Part shown: one piece after another, positions 20,428 to 31,001 of the stretch | Layout of the letters: each line of letters starts with the position of its first letter | How positions within the stretch are numbered: the first letter of the stretch is position 1 | Assembly: GCF_000210295.1 (NCBI RefSeq) | Contig: NC_026743.1 | Location: 3,038,001-3,102,000 of the forward strand | Reading direction: 5' to 3' | From: Trypanosoma brucei gambiense DAL972 | Lineage: Eukaryota > Euglenozoa > Kinetoplastea > Trypanosomatida > Trypanosomatidae | DNA length: 64,000 bases | Translations under genes and position numbers: made by a program | Notes under the pieces: generated by a model | The model's database searches: none | What the model was told of the DNA's origin: nothing | What the model saw: only the letters and a program-made list of their open reading frames with translations

Positions 20428-22479
20428 GGGTTTTGGGGGGGTTAATAGCACAACAGGAGCCCGAGTCACGTGCCAATACGCCCTCCCGAGCAAAACTCTT
20501 TGCCAGATGTAAAGTGGCTTTGTTGGTTTTCCACTCCCCGCCGGGTGCCTTGTTTTGTTCCTATTAGCTAGTGCCATTTTAAAAAAAATTTGTGGTGAAA
20601 ACGTTTTTTACAATTTCCTCCTTCCCTATGGACAGATATTTTAATAAATAGGAACTAACACATGTGCTTACTAACAAAAGTTATGTTGTTGTGCTGGTAT
20701 CTGAGCGTAGTTGTTGCGCACATATGCGCTAATGGGTTATCGACCTCTCCCGTATTCTACGTTATGGGAGGGAGGGGGGGTTTGGTCTCTTGTGTTTTTC
20801 CCTGCAGTTGGTACTTACACATCATTATGTAACCATGCGCCAAGGAAATTCACCTCCGGCACTGCTAACAAACCTATTTAGGTTATATTAGTGGTAAATA
20901 TTTTTTTTTTCAAGTAATAGTGAACCTCTTTTTTCGAAATATTTTCTTAGCAGCATACATATCTTATGGGGCGAGTGCTCAACAACGTCTCCGGTGGTGA
21001 AATCTTATTATTTTTTTTTTCGTTCCCGATAGCCTGATGGCCTTAACAAACAAGAGAGAGTCTCTGTCACCCTTTCTTACTTACGGTACCCGTCCCTGTG
21101 CTTCGTCAGTGACGTCGCGGTAGCTACACCTGCAACTTTTAATGGAGAAATTTCCTGCAGGTTGTTGTGTACTTTTTCCCTTTTGCTTTCTCTTTTTTTT
21201 TTTTCGTCCACAACGCACAAAAGTGGGATTGGGTTTTGTGGTGATGACACCACCCCAGTACTTTAGCGGAACATGTTGGGCGTATGAAAACTAAAGCTGA
21301 AGGGAAAGTATCTCATGTGATGCCAGTCGTGCCAACGTGAGTCGGAGACCAACGTCTCCACGCTACTTGGAGAGACTGAGAATCACTGGCGTACCATACC
21401 TGCAAAGCGTCGGGGTGTGCGCTAGTGTTTTATCGGTATGATCGCATGCTGCAGGATGCGACAGTGTATTTCTGCCACCTGTGTCGGGTGCGTGCTCCCC
21501 ACAGTCCTGGTTAGTGGGGCGAGCAGCTACGATGTTAAGTGAAAAAAAATTTTAATTGATGGCGGAAAAATGGCCCGATGCTGTCTGTTACTGTTACGTT
21601 GCACGACATCCGGCCATTTTTCCGCCATCGCGGCTAGCCGTGTGAATACATGGTTCCGCTCACATTTACTAACCCCGAGCAGAGGTGCTTGCTGCCACAC
21701 GGCTTCAGCTTGCAGGAGATGGGTGGTGTATTATAATTGTTGTATCCGAAGCACTGAGAGCTGTGCAATGCGAACCTTGTTGGTTGATATTTACACTTGT
21801 TGATGGGATTTTCATGCGCGAACCTTCTCCTCATTCGGATGAAATTTTCTTTCTTTGAGTCGTGTGGACACGTCTTAACAGTCTTTCGTTGCAAGTCTAC
21901 CCAGCTCTTTCTTTCCTTTTGTCGTTGTTTACCTGCGATTCAAAAAGAATGTGTACCTGAAGAAAAATTATCATGTAATCATTTCATCGAGTGTGTGGTG
22001 TGTTATCCCCAAGGCTTGTTGCTTGACGTCGCCGCTACCCAGTTGGCACATCGCCCTCCCTTCGTATCACGCCTCACTAACAGGGTCAAGTGGGTGTGTT
22101 TTGGTTATGTTTGTTTCGAACTGTGAGGACACAATTCCACTCGATTAGAGGCGTTTGTGGAGGTCAACTGTTGGTGCTGTCGTCCACTCACCAGATGTAC
22201 TTCGGTGGAGTCACTCACTCAGGCGGTAATTACGCTAAATCTGTATTTGTTTCTTGTTTTGACCCATCGCGGAGAAATGCCGGTTTGGGGGGAGGGGAGA
22301 GGGGCAACACGTGAAGTGCCCCTCGAAGGAGGTCGGTGGGAAAAACAGAGTGAATGGGAAAAGGGCGGTTGGAAAAGCTCCCCCGAGTGGAACGCCGGTT
22401 ATGAATGGTGGGAGCAGGTGTATGGACTCGGTTGCTAAAAGAAGCCAGGGGAAAGGTTTGCCGCAAGGAGTGGATCTCT
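20428..22479 (+). other. Gene-free spacer after the adenylate cyclase
   Basis: About 2 kb holding the cyclase 3' UTR and several T runs (near 20900, 21010 and 21190) that could act as polypyrimidine tracts for a downstream gene. A strong inverted repeat at 21558-21629 is listed separately. A smaller complementary pair, GGAGAC/GTCTCC, lies at 21344-21359. The frame at 21797-22126 reads partly like protein but has no recognised family. It might be an N-terminal relic of the following pseudogene. Confidence 0.5.
21558..21629. repeat. 72-nt near-perfect inverted repeat (23-bp arms)
   Basis: The left arm 21558-21580 is the reverse complement of the right arm 21607-21629 at 22 of 23 positions. The arms include an uninterrupted 18-bp match (GATGGCGGAAAAATGGCC). 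The loop is 26 nt. A perfect 10-bp palindrome CGGCTAGCCG follows at 21631-21640. It could be a small transposon relic, a hairpin RNA or a structured UTR element. It does not match the ingi/RIME 5' signature as I remember it. Confidence 0.9.
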
Positions 22480-24360
22480 CAAAGAAGGAAAGGATACACG
22501 CTGGTGCCGAAGAAGAGAGCTCCGTTTAGGGAACAAAAAGGAACAAAGTGGATGTGCAGCGTCCACTCTCTCCGTGGCCTTCCGTTTGTTGAAATTAGTG
22601 GGGTATTGGTGGGCATTGCCGACACGTACGGTACATTTCAACTGCTGATTTCACCTTCACTGAGACAGTTGCCACCTACAGTGCTGACGGTGGGGCCAGT
22701 TGAGACACCAACACCGACATTGGGAACACCTGTGTGAACTCTAATTTCCCCCCTGTTGTCGATCCCACAGTTGGTATCAAGGAAAATAATATATTCGTTC
22801 TCGTGGGAAGGTGTAGCTCTTCCAGTAAGCATTGGACATGGAAACATTACGGTGAAAACTGGGATATACTCATGTACAATGGTACTGAAAAAGGAAGCAG
22901 GATCTGGTATGCCAGTCGTAACCGTAAAGTGGAACAGACTCCAAAAATTGAAATATCTTTTACCAGCGCTGCTTCCCCTTGGAGATAAATCTCCATTACG
23001 GTTCCTCGGTGGTGCAGGAAGCGCGGCCAGCACATCAAGTGATCCGCTTGCCTTCCCCACTTACGCGAAGAACACACGGAGGCATACAGCTGCAGAGATG
23101 TTGTATTAGGTTGGTGATGGCAAAATGTGGCCCCTTGCCGTAGGTGAGACGCCCGTTGGTGTGATGGGGACTTTTGTTTCTCGGTGAAATTAGATTTCTT
23201 AATGGTAGGACCTGCCCGAGATACCGCACGATGCTCGAGTCGAAAGGCGTTGGTGCAACGTGGAATGAGCTGCTTGGAACTGTGCCCAGCGCGGTTGGCA
23301 ACTCACCAAACCATAGACGACCCGGAAACACCGAGAGGACCATCATATTAAAGGTTGAAGACGTTCTCGTGATCTTCTTTACTCGGCCGAAAACACGAGG
23401 GGGACTCCGGCGGCGTGATCGCACCCGCCCATGGCCAGCGAATGGCAGTCGGACATATACCTCGCGACATTGAATAAATTCCTTATATTTCTTTCTTCTA
23501 TGTGAACGGCCGATCGCCCACCTGCTCGTATGAACAAAACTGCCACAGAAGTTCTCACCATTTGCCTTGCACGCCCTGTGGGCAAATTCGAGGTTGTCAA
23601 GTCTACGGTGAGGTTATGGAACTAACAAGATAAACTGCTGTGCGGTACGTGGCCTTCCGTGACGGAATCCCTGCGCCGCCTGCGCCGTCAGTTTGCTCGG
23701 AGGCCCCCCTGGTGTAAGAGTGTGGATTGATGATCTTGACACTGTTGTATAGTTGCCAGCCGTTATTGTGGGGAAAGGAAAAGCAGTTTCAAGCGAGCGA
23801 ACCGTCACATGGCGAGCGCGGCAGTGATGTTGCACGTGCACGCCCTCATCCTTAGCCAAAGGTGTTTTTTTTCGCGCTGCTTCCGTTTCGGGAAACCTCA
23901 CGAGGGCTGCAGCTCGAGATTTTTATTTGGCATACTTCGATGATTTCCCATAACCTTTGCACACCAATTTGGTAAATACGGGAGGTACGGGGGGCGAGCC
24001 ACACACACACACACACACATCAACCATAGCTTTTAAAGGAGTAGGTGTAAACGATACATCAACAGAATTTTTGTTTTGCTTGGGAAATGCCACTTTAGGG
24101 GATGGGGAACAATTTATGGTCGATGATGAGGCTTCCCGGGCATTTTGGAAAAGAAGGATGGAATTGCTCAGGGTCTGGTGGTTAAAGTTTTGCAATGGGA
24201 GTGTGCCGAGTCCCTTCCCACAACTTTTTCCTCACTCGAGTGAGTGGCCCGACTTTTACGTGTCGTCTCCCGGTTGTTTCGGTGGCGATGCTTCTGAATG
24301 TTTTCAGTCAAATGAACAGGAAGAAGGAGCCGTGCCCCTCAGTAGGAAAGGTGGCGTACG
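22480..24360 (+). pseudogene. Trans-sialidase (sialidase superfamily) pseudogene
   Basis: A broken plus-strand gene clearly of the trypanosome trans-sialidase family, read in pieces across all three frames. Frame 1 from 22561 has VHSLRGLPFVEISGVLVG. Frame 0 from 22629 has RYISTADFTFTETVATYSAD, ending at an Asp box whose Trp position is TGA (22701-22703). The same frame continues with VVDPTVGIKENNIFVLVGR and NWDILMYNGTEKG. Frame 1 from 22909 gives RFLGGAG, then TAG at 23107 inside a second Asp-box region (VGDGKMW). Frame 2 from about 23205 gives RYRTMLESKGVGATWNELLG and GNSPNHRRPG. Frame 1 near 23542 gives EVLTICLARPVG. Frame 0 near 23661 gives DGIPAPPAP. Frame 2 from about 24030 resembles the C-terminal lectin-like domain (VGVNDTSTEFLF, DFYVSSPG). 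The length fits a full gene of about 1.9 kb or more. At least two stops and about six frame changes make it non-functional. Confidence 0.85.
24000..24019. repeat. (CA)n microsatellite inside the trans-sialidase pseudogene
   Basis: About ten CA units lying between the propeller-derived and lectin-derived parts of the pseudogene. They have no counterpart in the family, so they are probably expanded after decay. A (GT)n run at 24396-24413 lies just beyond the recognisable end. Confidence 0.9.
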
Positions 24361-25686
24361 GTGGATCATTTCGCACAGCATTGGAGGGCTTCGGATGTGT
24401 GTGTGTGTGTGTGGGAAATTCTTCCCATACTGCAGGGATAAAAAAGGGTTTCCCGGATTCTATCCTCTTGTCTGTGTTTCCCGATGTCGCGGCAGACCCC
24501 TTTTAGGCTGCTACCGTGGGTTTTACATGCAGTAGGGCTTTGCTGAGAGAAGGTGCGCGGGTAGGTCAAAAGAAAAAGACACAAACCGTAGGGAAAAGTG
24601 ATCATTTCGCCAGCGTCTGAAAAGAAAATCCCCACTTTACCAATTTTTCTAACGGCGAGGGGCTTCACCACGAATAATTTTATAAGCGCAAGTTCGTGCG
24701 TCGCCGGTGTCAGGGGAAGTGGGCTTCATCAGGGCAAACGGCAGTGACACCAACATTCGCTCGCTCCTGTACAAAAAGAAAATGAATAGGGTGCAAAAGG
24801 TAATAAATCAAAAGAAAAAAAAAAGGAAAAAGGCGAAAAGGAAAAAAAACGAAACGTCTTAACTAAGTTGGTGTACAAGACACGAAATTTTATATCGTCC
24901 CTTCAATAAGGAGCGGACTTCATGTTGAACGCCCAGGCACACACAATCTCCCCGTCAGTTGTGGTGGGAAGCGACTAGAGAGGACGCGGTGTGCCAAACT
25001 TTCTCGTCACCACTGGACCCCGTAGTGCTGTAACTGTATTTTCGTGTGTGCAGAGGGGAGGATCATATTCTGCCGCGTCGGTACGACACATGGCGCCGCA
25101 TTTTGTTAGTGTCAGAAGGACACGCCCTTCGTGGCAGTAGCCGCGGATGGCGGACGGTTTTCTTTTTTCTCCCCCCCCCCTGCACATCTCTACCCCTCAT
25201 GCGCAAACCTTTCCATCGTTAATTTGCCGTCATGGTGCAACATTCCCCCAATCGTTACGGGCGGTCGTTCTAATACACAACGTAGTCCCAATCTTAACCC
25301 TTTTCCGGTTCCAACATTTTGATGCAATATTTTTTTCCGCATGGAGTAATGACCCTTTCCTCGCAGCACCATGCATTTCCGTTACACAGTTCCCATGTTT
25401 CCACGCAGTCGCAGTGTGTGCGACCACCGCTTCTGAGTTCTCTGTTTAACAAACAATATAATGCACATGCCCACCGAGTAAAACACCCCGCAACCAGCCA
25501 AAAGGGGGAAAAAAAGACGTCCGCTACTCGATTCCCGCTTCTTCACCGCACTCACCTTTACGAGCGCAGCATTGTACGGAACGTACACGGCACTCACCAT
25601 CCTCGATGGCGTTTGCGGCGTCTCTGGAGCTGGCTCCGGTTGCAATAACCCTTTTTTTTTTCATGTCACCCACGTTCTTCGCTATG
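24361..25686. other. Convergent strand-switch region
   Basis: About 1.3 kb between plus-strand pseudogene material and the 3' end of a minus-strand gene. It contains a (GT)n run (24396-24413), purine-rich A/G runs at about 24770-24850 and a C10 tract at 25171-25180. No gene, tRNA or snRNA was recognised. Convergent switches in T. brucei are usual transcription termination regions, marked by H3.V/H4.V and base J; none of that is visible in sequence. Confidence 0.55.
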
Positions 25687-28600
25687 TTAGCTGTGAAACC
25701 AGCGGACGAGGTATTCGGGATAACTTCGCGTACCGGGTGACGGCACCGACAATTCCCACTGACCTGCCGCGGGCCCGCTGCCTCTCACCATCGCGCATCG
25801 CTGCACAACAAAGAGGTCGGTGTCAGGCCCCGCTGACGGTACGCAACATGTTTCCATTTCGTCCTCATCACTCACCACAGCCCCCAGTGCGACGCGGAAC
25901 GCGATTGCCCACGTGGCCCACGGGTTGTCATCGTTGCGTGTTTGTTTTTTGGCCTCCATCCACGGCGGAACAAATGCAAACCGGCATTTTTCTTCCTTAG
26001 TCCCCTCGAGACATATTTGCCATGCCTCCTCCTCGTCCTTGCAGTTGTACCACAAGAATCGTTCGTTGACCTCACAATCGTCGCTGCACGGTAAGAAGTG
26101 AGGTTGCTCTCTCAACGCCACCGGCACTGAAAAAGAACTACACCCGCGCGCCAGCACCAGTTGCTGGCGATATTTCCAATATGTTTCCCACAAGTAAATG
26201 TTACGGTTGAGAAACACCGCGGTGCCCTGAGGTGATCGGTGCATGAGAACGCGGTTGTCTGGAAACAACGAGACAGGCCCCATGTTTTTTTGCGCTGTCC
26301 AATACGGCGGGTAGGAAACCTCCTTGGTAAAGAGGTATTGACGTTCGTCACAATCATAGTTTACTTTGATAAGGCGCCGTACGAAGCCTCTTGCATCCAG
26401 CAGACTCCAACGAGGCTCCAGTTTACCCGTCAAACGGTCAGCGACTTCCAGAAACACATTAAACATTTCCCTTATCTGTTGCTCGGCCTGGCCGCATCCA
26501 GTCACCACACCTGAAGAGGCCCTGTCGTCACTAGCGTTGCGATGGGGAGAAGATTTGGTCTGCGGCAGGGTACCACGAAGGTATGGGAGTACTTCAGCGT
26601 GTAGAGTCACTCCAAAGTCAGCAGCGTCATCCTGAGCGGTTTTCGTCCCGTATTTGTGCACCTTCAGGGAGTTTGAAAAAAATCCGAGCGTCGTATTTCC
26701 AAAGTCATCATGTGTGAAGTTGGACATGCAGATATCGCCATGGGTTACCTGGCACGAGTGAATGTCAATAATAGCCTGCAAGGCGCCGTGGAGCCATCGA
26801 ACCCCGTGTTGTTTGATTCTTTTTAAGATGTCCTGGGGTGAGCTAAATCGCACTTGTGTTCCGCCCCGGGGTAGATGAAAATATATTTGATTTGTGTGCT
26901 CATCACCGAATACTTCAATTGCAGAGGTCACGCGACAGGACGCGCACGTCTCCTGAAGTCGCAGCTCACGTTCCATGAGGGTTTTGAATACCTTGGTTGT
27001 TTGTACCGAAGACTCATTTTCATATTTTGGGAATGTATACCGCTTGAGCCAGCATGGTGTAACGGTGCCGCTGATGGGATCCACATACTCAGCGCACAAC
27101 AGGGCAAACTCGATTTCGTTGATCTCTTTTCCATCTTTTAACACCATCCCCTGATAGGTTGCAGGTTTGTGGGGCTCCAATACATTTCGAGGCTCAACCA
27201 CAACGTGCTTGTAACTCACTAAGGTACGTTCACGCTCGTATTTTACATAGCGCCGAATTTCACATTTTTGGTGCGCGCAACGGGCGCAGGAGGAAGGCAG
27301 CAATTTGAAGAACCCAATATTTTCTGGCAGGTGCACACTGTAGATATTGTATAACTCGCACGTGGCGGCGTCTACCTCCGTAAACACTTGGTGAAAAAGC
27401 AAACTTTCCTTTGTGTCCCCTTCACGTTGTTCGCTCGACTTCAATTTTTCCTTCTTAGTGGTAGATTTGGAGGTTCGCCCCTCTACTTCATGCGTTGCGT
27501 GCCGCAGTGACGCAACACTCTTCATTTTGCTGTCCCGCGCTCTGTAATATTCCTTGCACGTTTCCCGTAGTCGCTGGTGCGTATCAACGGCGTGTGCTCC
27601 CGAAAGCGCAAACCCCGCAATAAGCCCGATGATTTTCACCTCATCCGCGAATTCCACCGTCCTCTCATCTTCTGTTTCATCAGATTCTTCCAACGAATCG
27701 CTGTCGCCGGTGCAGAGTGCTTGTATCGCGGTCTGTATGTCAAACAGCGTACTGAGTGTCTGTCCCGTCCCCGCCACCACTGTTACATCAGCAGTGGCAC
27801 CGGTGTGCTGCTTGAAAAAGCTGTGGGCGAGGCTTTGTGCGGTTTTCCACAACTCAAATGCCTCGATCAACTTGCCGGTCACGTGCTTTGGAAAGCAAGT
27901 TGCGACAATTGTCCTCCTTAGATCCTCACGCTTTGCCACCGCCTCACATTTTGTGCACCACCGGAAATCATAGCAGGAACGCTCGACGGGTAAAACGGTC
28001 GTTGCGGTATCCCTCGCAGCGACTTCATCCGCGATGTGAACAAATACATGCATTCTGATGAACATGTGCACGTTGACCTTGAGCCGCGACCATCCCTCAT
28101 AATCCCTGTGCAGCTGTTTCAACCACGAAAACGGAACTGCCTCGGTTGTGAGTTGGTAACAACGCTGAATAGCGGCTAGTACTACACAGATGCTGTGCTG
28201 CGTCGTCGAAGCTTTCGTTTCCGAAACTGCGTATTCCTCATCAGCGATACTTTCATCCGGCTCGTCCACGCTAAGTTCCTCCAGTTCGCTCAACTCCAGT
28301 GGGGTCCCCGCTTCTAACGCCAAGAATCCACTGTCACACAGCTCTTGGGCTTCTTGTGAAGAGTTCTTTCCAGTACGAAACAGCGATTGCAGGAAGCTCA
28401 CAACGGCATTCTTCTTTCGTTTTCGGGGGCGCCGCGCACCATCTGTGTGGATTGCTTCCTCATTTTCTTGACACAAACGCCGGCAATCCTCATGCCAGCC
28501 CTGGCAGAAGGCGTAGACCTCAAAGTCATGGTTCAGCACACCCGTCAACTCACCGCTCCCGCCTCTGTCGGGGTGGTGCACGAGCAAAAGTGCTCTGTAA

Positions 28601-29442
28601 ACCTTTCTGCACTCATTGCGTTCGTTTACAAAACCCCACTTCCGCTGCAGCTGAACTATCGCAAAATGCTGGAAGGATATAGGCATCAACGCAATATTAG
28701 CCGAGGCACGGTACTCGCTAATATCCGTGAGACCCTCCCACCCGCATGCCACTCGGTAATCTCTGTAGTGTTGGACGATACGGCATGTCTCAAAGGAGAG
28801 CAGGCAATGCTGTGGTTCGAGTAGTTCCTCGAAGCGCCTCCGGGCCCCCTGTTCGTTACGGGGGTACCCGTACTGTCTCCTAAGCTTAATTTTAAGAATT
28901 AGACGATCAACATGCCGAGTGAGTAGCGTTACAACGCAGAAGTTTAAAGCAACAGAAAGCACTGTAGTTGCAATAACTTGCCCAACCACTGGAATGGAAC
29001 CCAACCCGATCAGCGATCCAATGGCGTATCCAATCGCCAAGCCAGTGGCTGCGGTTCCAACCTCCTTGCCAATGCGCAACGCCAAATCCGTACGATCCAT
29101 TGGCAATCCCAATACGTTAAGCGCCCCACGCCGGTAGTCGCTGACAGCGCGGAATGACTCGTATGCAGCGACCGCTGCCGCCGCTATCGGGTTGGCCACA
29201 GTTGCCGAAAAGACAAGGTTGGTTGTGATGCTCACACCCGTGCGAGCAGCACCATCAACAATATCTCCCCTCTTCAAAGCAAGAACCGACTCGTGGGAGT
29301 TTGTTGGGGAAACGGTGTGATCCGATGCATTCTGAGGTGTAAGCGACAGTTGAATGTTTTCCTGCGTCGGGTCCTCCTCTCGTCGTTTTGATTCATCATC
29401 ATCAACAATAATAAACTCACTGGCATCTTCCTTATCCGTCAT
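25687..29442 (-). CDS. J-domain protein with membrane-hairpin-like segment and C-terminal pseudokinase
   Basis: A 1251-residue multidomain protein. Residues about 125-175 form a glycine-rich hydrophobic stretch (GYAIGSLIGLGSIPVVGQV) that could insert in or lie on a membrane. A J domain follows at about 260-320, with the HPD motif at His290-Asp292. It should stimulate an Hsp70. The middle (about 330-680) is acidic and charged, without a recognised fold. Residues about 780-1030 look like a protein kinase: a VAIK-like CWLKRY (Lys800), a helix-C-like MERELRLQ (Glu826), a hinge-like YFHLPRGG and a catalytic loop THGDICMSNF (Asp903, Asn908). The DFG is replaced by LGFFS, so magnesium binding is probably lost. 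A DDAADFGVTL stretch matches the helix-F region. The last 200 residues are unrecognised. It is the first minus-strand gene after the convergent junction. I know no standard family with this layout. Confidence 0.85.
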   Translation of the reverse strand: MTDKEDASEFIIVDDDESKRREEDPTQENIQLSLTPQNASDHTVSPTNSHESVLALKRGDIVDGAARTGVSITTNLVFSATVANPIAAAAVAAYESFRAVSDYRRGALNVLGLPMDRTDLALRIGKEVGTAATGLAIGYAIGSLIGLGSIPVVGQVIATTVLSVALNFCVVTLLTRHVDRLILKIKLRRQYGYPRNEQGARRRFEELLEPQHCLLSFETCRIVQHYRDYRVACGWEGLTDISEYRASANIALMPISFQHFAIVQLQRKWGFVNERNECRKVYRALLLVHHPDRGGSGELTGVLNHDFEVYAFCQGWHEDCRRLCQENEEAIHTDGARRPRKRKKNAVVSFLQSLFRTGKNSSQEAQELCDSGFLALEAGTPLELSELEELSVDEPDESIADEEYAVSETKASTTQHSICVVLAAIQRCYQLTTEAVPFSWLKQLHRDYEGWSRLKVNVHMFIRMHVFVHIADEVAARDTATTVLPVERSCYDFRWCTKCEAVAKREDLRRTIVATCFPKHVTGKLIEAFELWKTAQSLAHSFFKQHTGATADVTVVAGTGQTLSTLFDIQTAIQALCTGDSDSLEESDETEDERTVEFADEVKIIGLIAGFALSGAHAVDTHQRLRETCKEYYRARDSKMKSVASLRHATHEVEGRTSKSTTKKEKLKSSEQREGDTKESLLFHQVFTEVDAATCELYNIYSVHLPENIGFFKLLPSSCARCAHQKCEIRRYVKYERERTLVSYKHVVVEPRNVLEPHKPATYQGMVLKDGKEINEIEFALLCAEYVDPISGTVTPCWLKRYTFPKYENESSVQTTKVFKTLMERELRLQETCASCRVTSAIEVFGDEHTNQIYFHLPRGGTQVRFSSPQDILKRIKQHGVRWLHGALQAIIDIHSCQVTHGDICMSNFTHDDFGNTTLGFFSNSLKVHKYGTKTAQDDAADFGVTLHAEVLPYLRGTLPQTKSSPHRNASDDRASSGVVTGCGQAEQQIREMFNVFLEVADRLTGKLEPRWSLLDARGFVRRLIKVNYDCDERQYLFTKEVSYPPYWTAQKNMGPVSLFPDNRVLMHRSPQGTAVFLNRNIYLWETYWKYRQQLVLARGCSSFSVPVALREQPHFLPCSDDCEVNERFLWYNCKDEEEAWQICLEGTKEEKCRFAFVPPWMEAKKQTRNDDNPWATWAIAFRVALGAVVSDEDEMETCCVPSAGPDTDLFVVQRCAMVRGSGPAAGQWELSVPSPGTRSYPEYLVRWFHS

Positions 29443-31001
29443 TTTTTTCCTCGGCCCACCCTTATGATCCCAACCACGGATAACTTTAAAGCTTCTTCTT
29501 TCCCTTTGGAGGCCCTTCCCGAGGGCAGCGGTGAGGCAGACGACGTATGGGGGAATCGGATATTAAAAAAACGGGAAGAGGAAAATGACGACGCTCGGTT
29601 GAACAATGGGATGATACTTCACACCATAAATTTTTGCAATCTTCAAAAACCTCTCCGATATTCATCACGTATTTCTTTGCCTTCACACAAAAGCGGCGTA
29701 CCGAGCACTCGAGTGTTCCACATGTATCTGAACTTTTGACTAAGTGGTAGCCCCAATTTATTGAGGAGCCAAACGATAGAACCCGTGAGGTAAAATTGAG
29801 CAAAAAAAAAACAATGGAAAATGAAGCTGCGCCGTGAAACCGGCAGTCCCTGCTGCTGGCGGGGGCCCACACCACCTCCTGCGGCAACGCACGTGATACA
29901 AATAACGGAAGGAAGGAGGGGGGATGGAAAGATGTAACAACGCAAAAAAAAAAAAAGAAAAAAAAAGCATATGTAAAAATAAAAAAAACTCGTTTTGCGC
30001 AGAATAAAATCATCCCACTGCAAAAACCACGTGCCAATTAGAGCGGTACGTGAAGTTTAAGTTTGGCTGCCCACCATACATGATATAACACACCAAGAGG
30101 GGTGCCAACAGGAAACCCATGGGGACTGCAACAATAATTATGCTAAGGGAAAGCACCACCACCAGCACCTCCGTTTCACTTCCAGTAAGAGTGGTAGTTG
30201 TCTTGCATCGTTTTTTTTAATTATGGTTAATATTGCCTTTTTGCATCGATGGGAAGTAGAAGAGGGGGGGGGGGAAGTCGCCAATGCTATTGCAACTTTT
30301 CCGGGCGATATCGCACAGTTGCGGTCAGCAAATACGAATACTAAACTGAAGGGACGTCCGTGCGCCGCGAGTACCTTCCACTGACTTCTTCCTGCAATTA
30401 ATACCAAACGACTAACAGTACATCGGAAAAAGGGAGCTGGGAAAGGTACCGAGGACAGCGCGGATGGTTTCCCTTATGCAAACAGAGGACACATTAAGGA
30501 GCACATCGCTCTCAACGATCAAAAACACTTGCTGAGAGAAATGTTCCCCAATCCGTCGCATGAGCTGAATTACGAAGACAAGTAAACGTATAAATATAAA
30601 TATATAATATCCCAAAACACGACTTCCATATTGAAACAAACCCTGCTAACGCTACGCTTTGTCTACCTTTTAACATCCCCTTCGGCACTAATTGCATCGG
30701 GAAGTGTTGTTTACCGCACAACGTCACTCACTGGAACACGCGCACAGGAAGGCGGAGCATGCTGGAAAGGGATTAATTATGAAACCACAACAACCCTACC
30801 AGGCAAGGAGGAGGACGGGGAAAATACACTGGTAAGTGATGCAAAGCGCATTGTAAGAATCACACACGCTATTGCAATAAACAAAAAAGGAGCTGCGTAC
30901 CACCTGTAATGTTCCAATTAACCCCATGCACGTTTCGTAAATAGATGTGTTGCGCCAGCCGAGAGGCTGTGAATCTGACCACGAATTCGAGCACGTACAG
31001 A
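29443..31001. other. Long intergenic region
   Basis: About 1.56 kb with A-rich and T-rich runs and an 11-base G run (plus strand) at 30264-30274. It probably holds the 3' UTR of the PhoD-like gene and the 5' UTR of the J-domain gene. Several frames (for example 29486-30037 and 29643-30023 minus) are hydrophobic products of T-rich sequence and are not supported. Confidence 0.55.

Noticed and set aside
21558..21629. ingi/RIME retroelement 5' end
   Set aside because: The inverted repeat does not match the ingi/RIME/L1Tc 5' signature as I recall it, and no adjacent retroelement coding sequence or long poly-A tail was seen.
29486..30037. Phe-rich minus-strand frames of 126-183 codons
   Set aside because: They translate A/T-run UTR sequence (plus-strand A runs) into poly-Phe and look non-coding.
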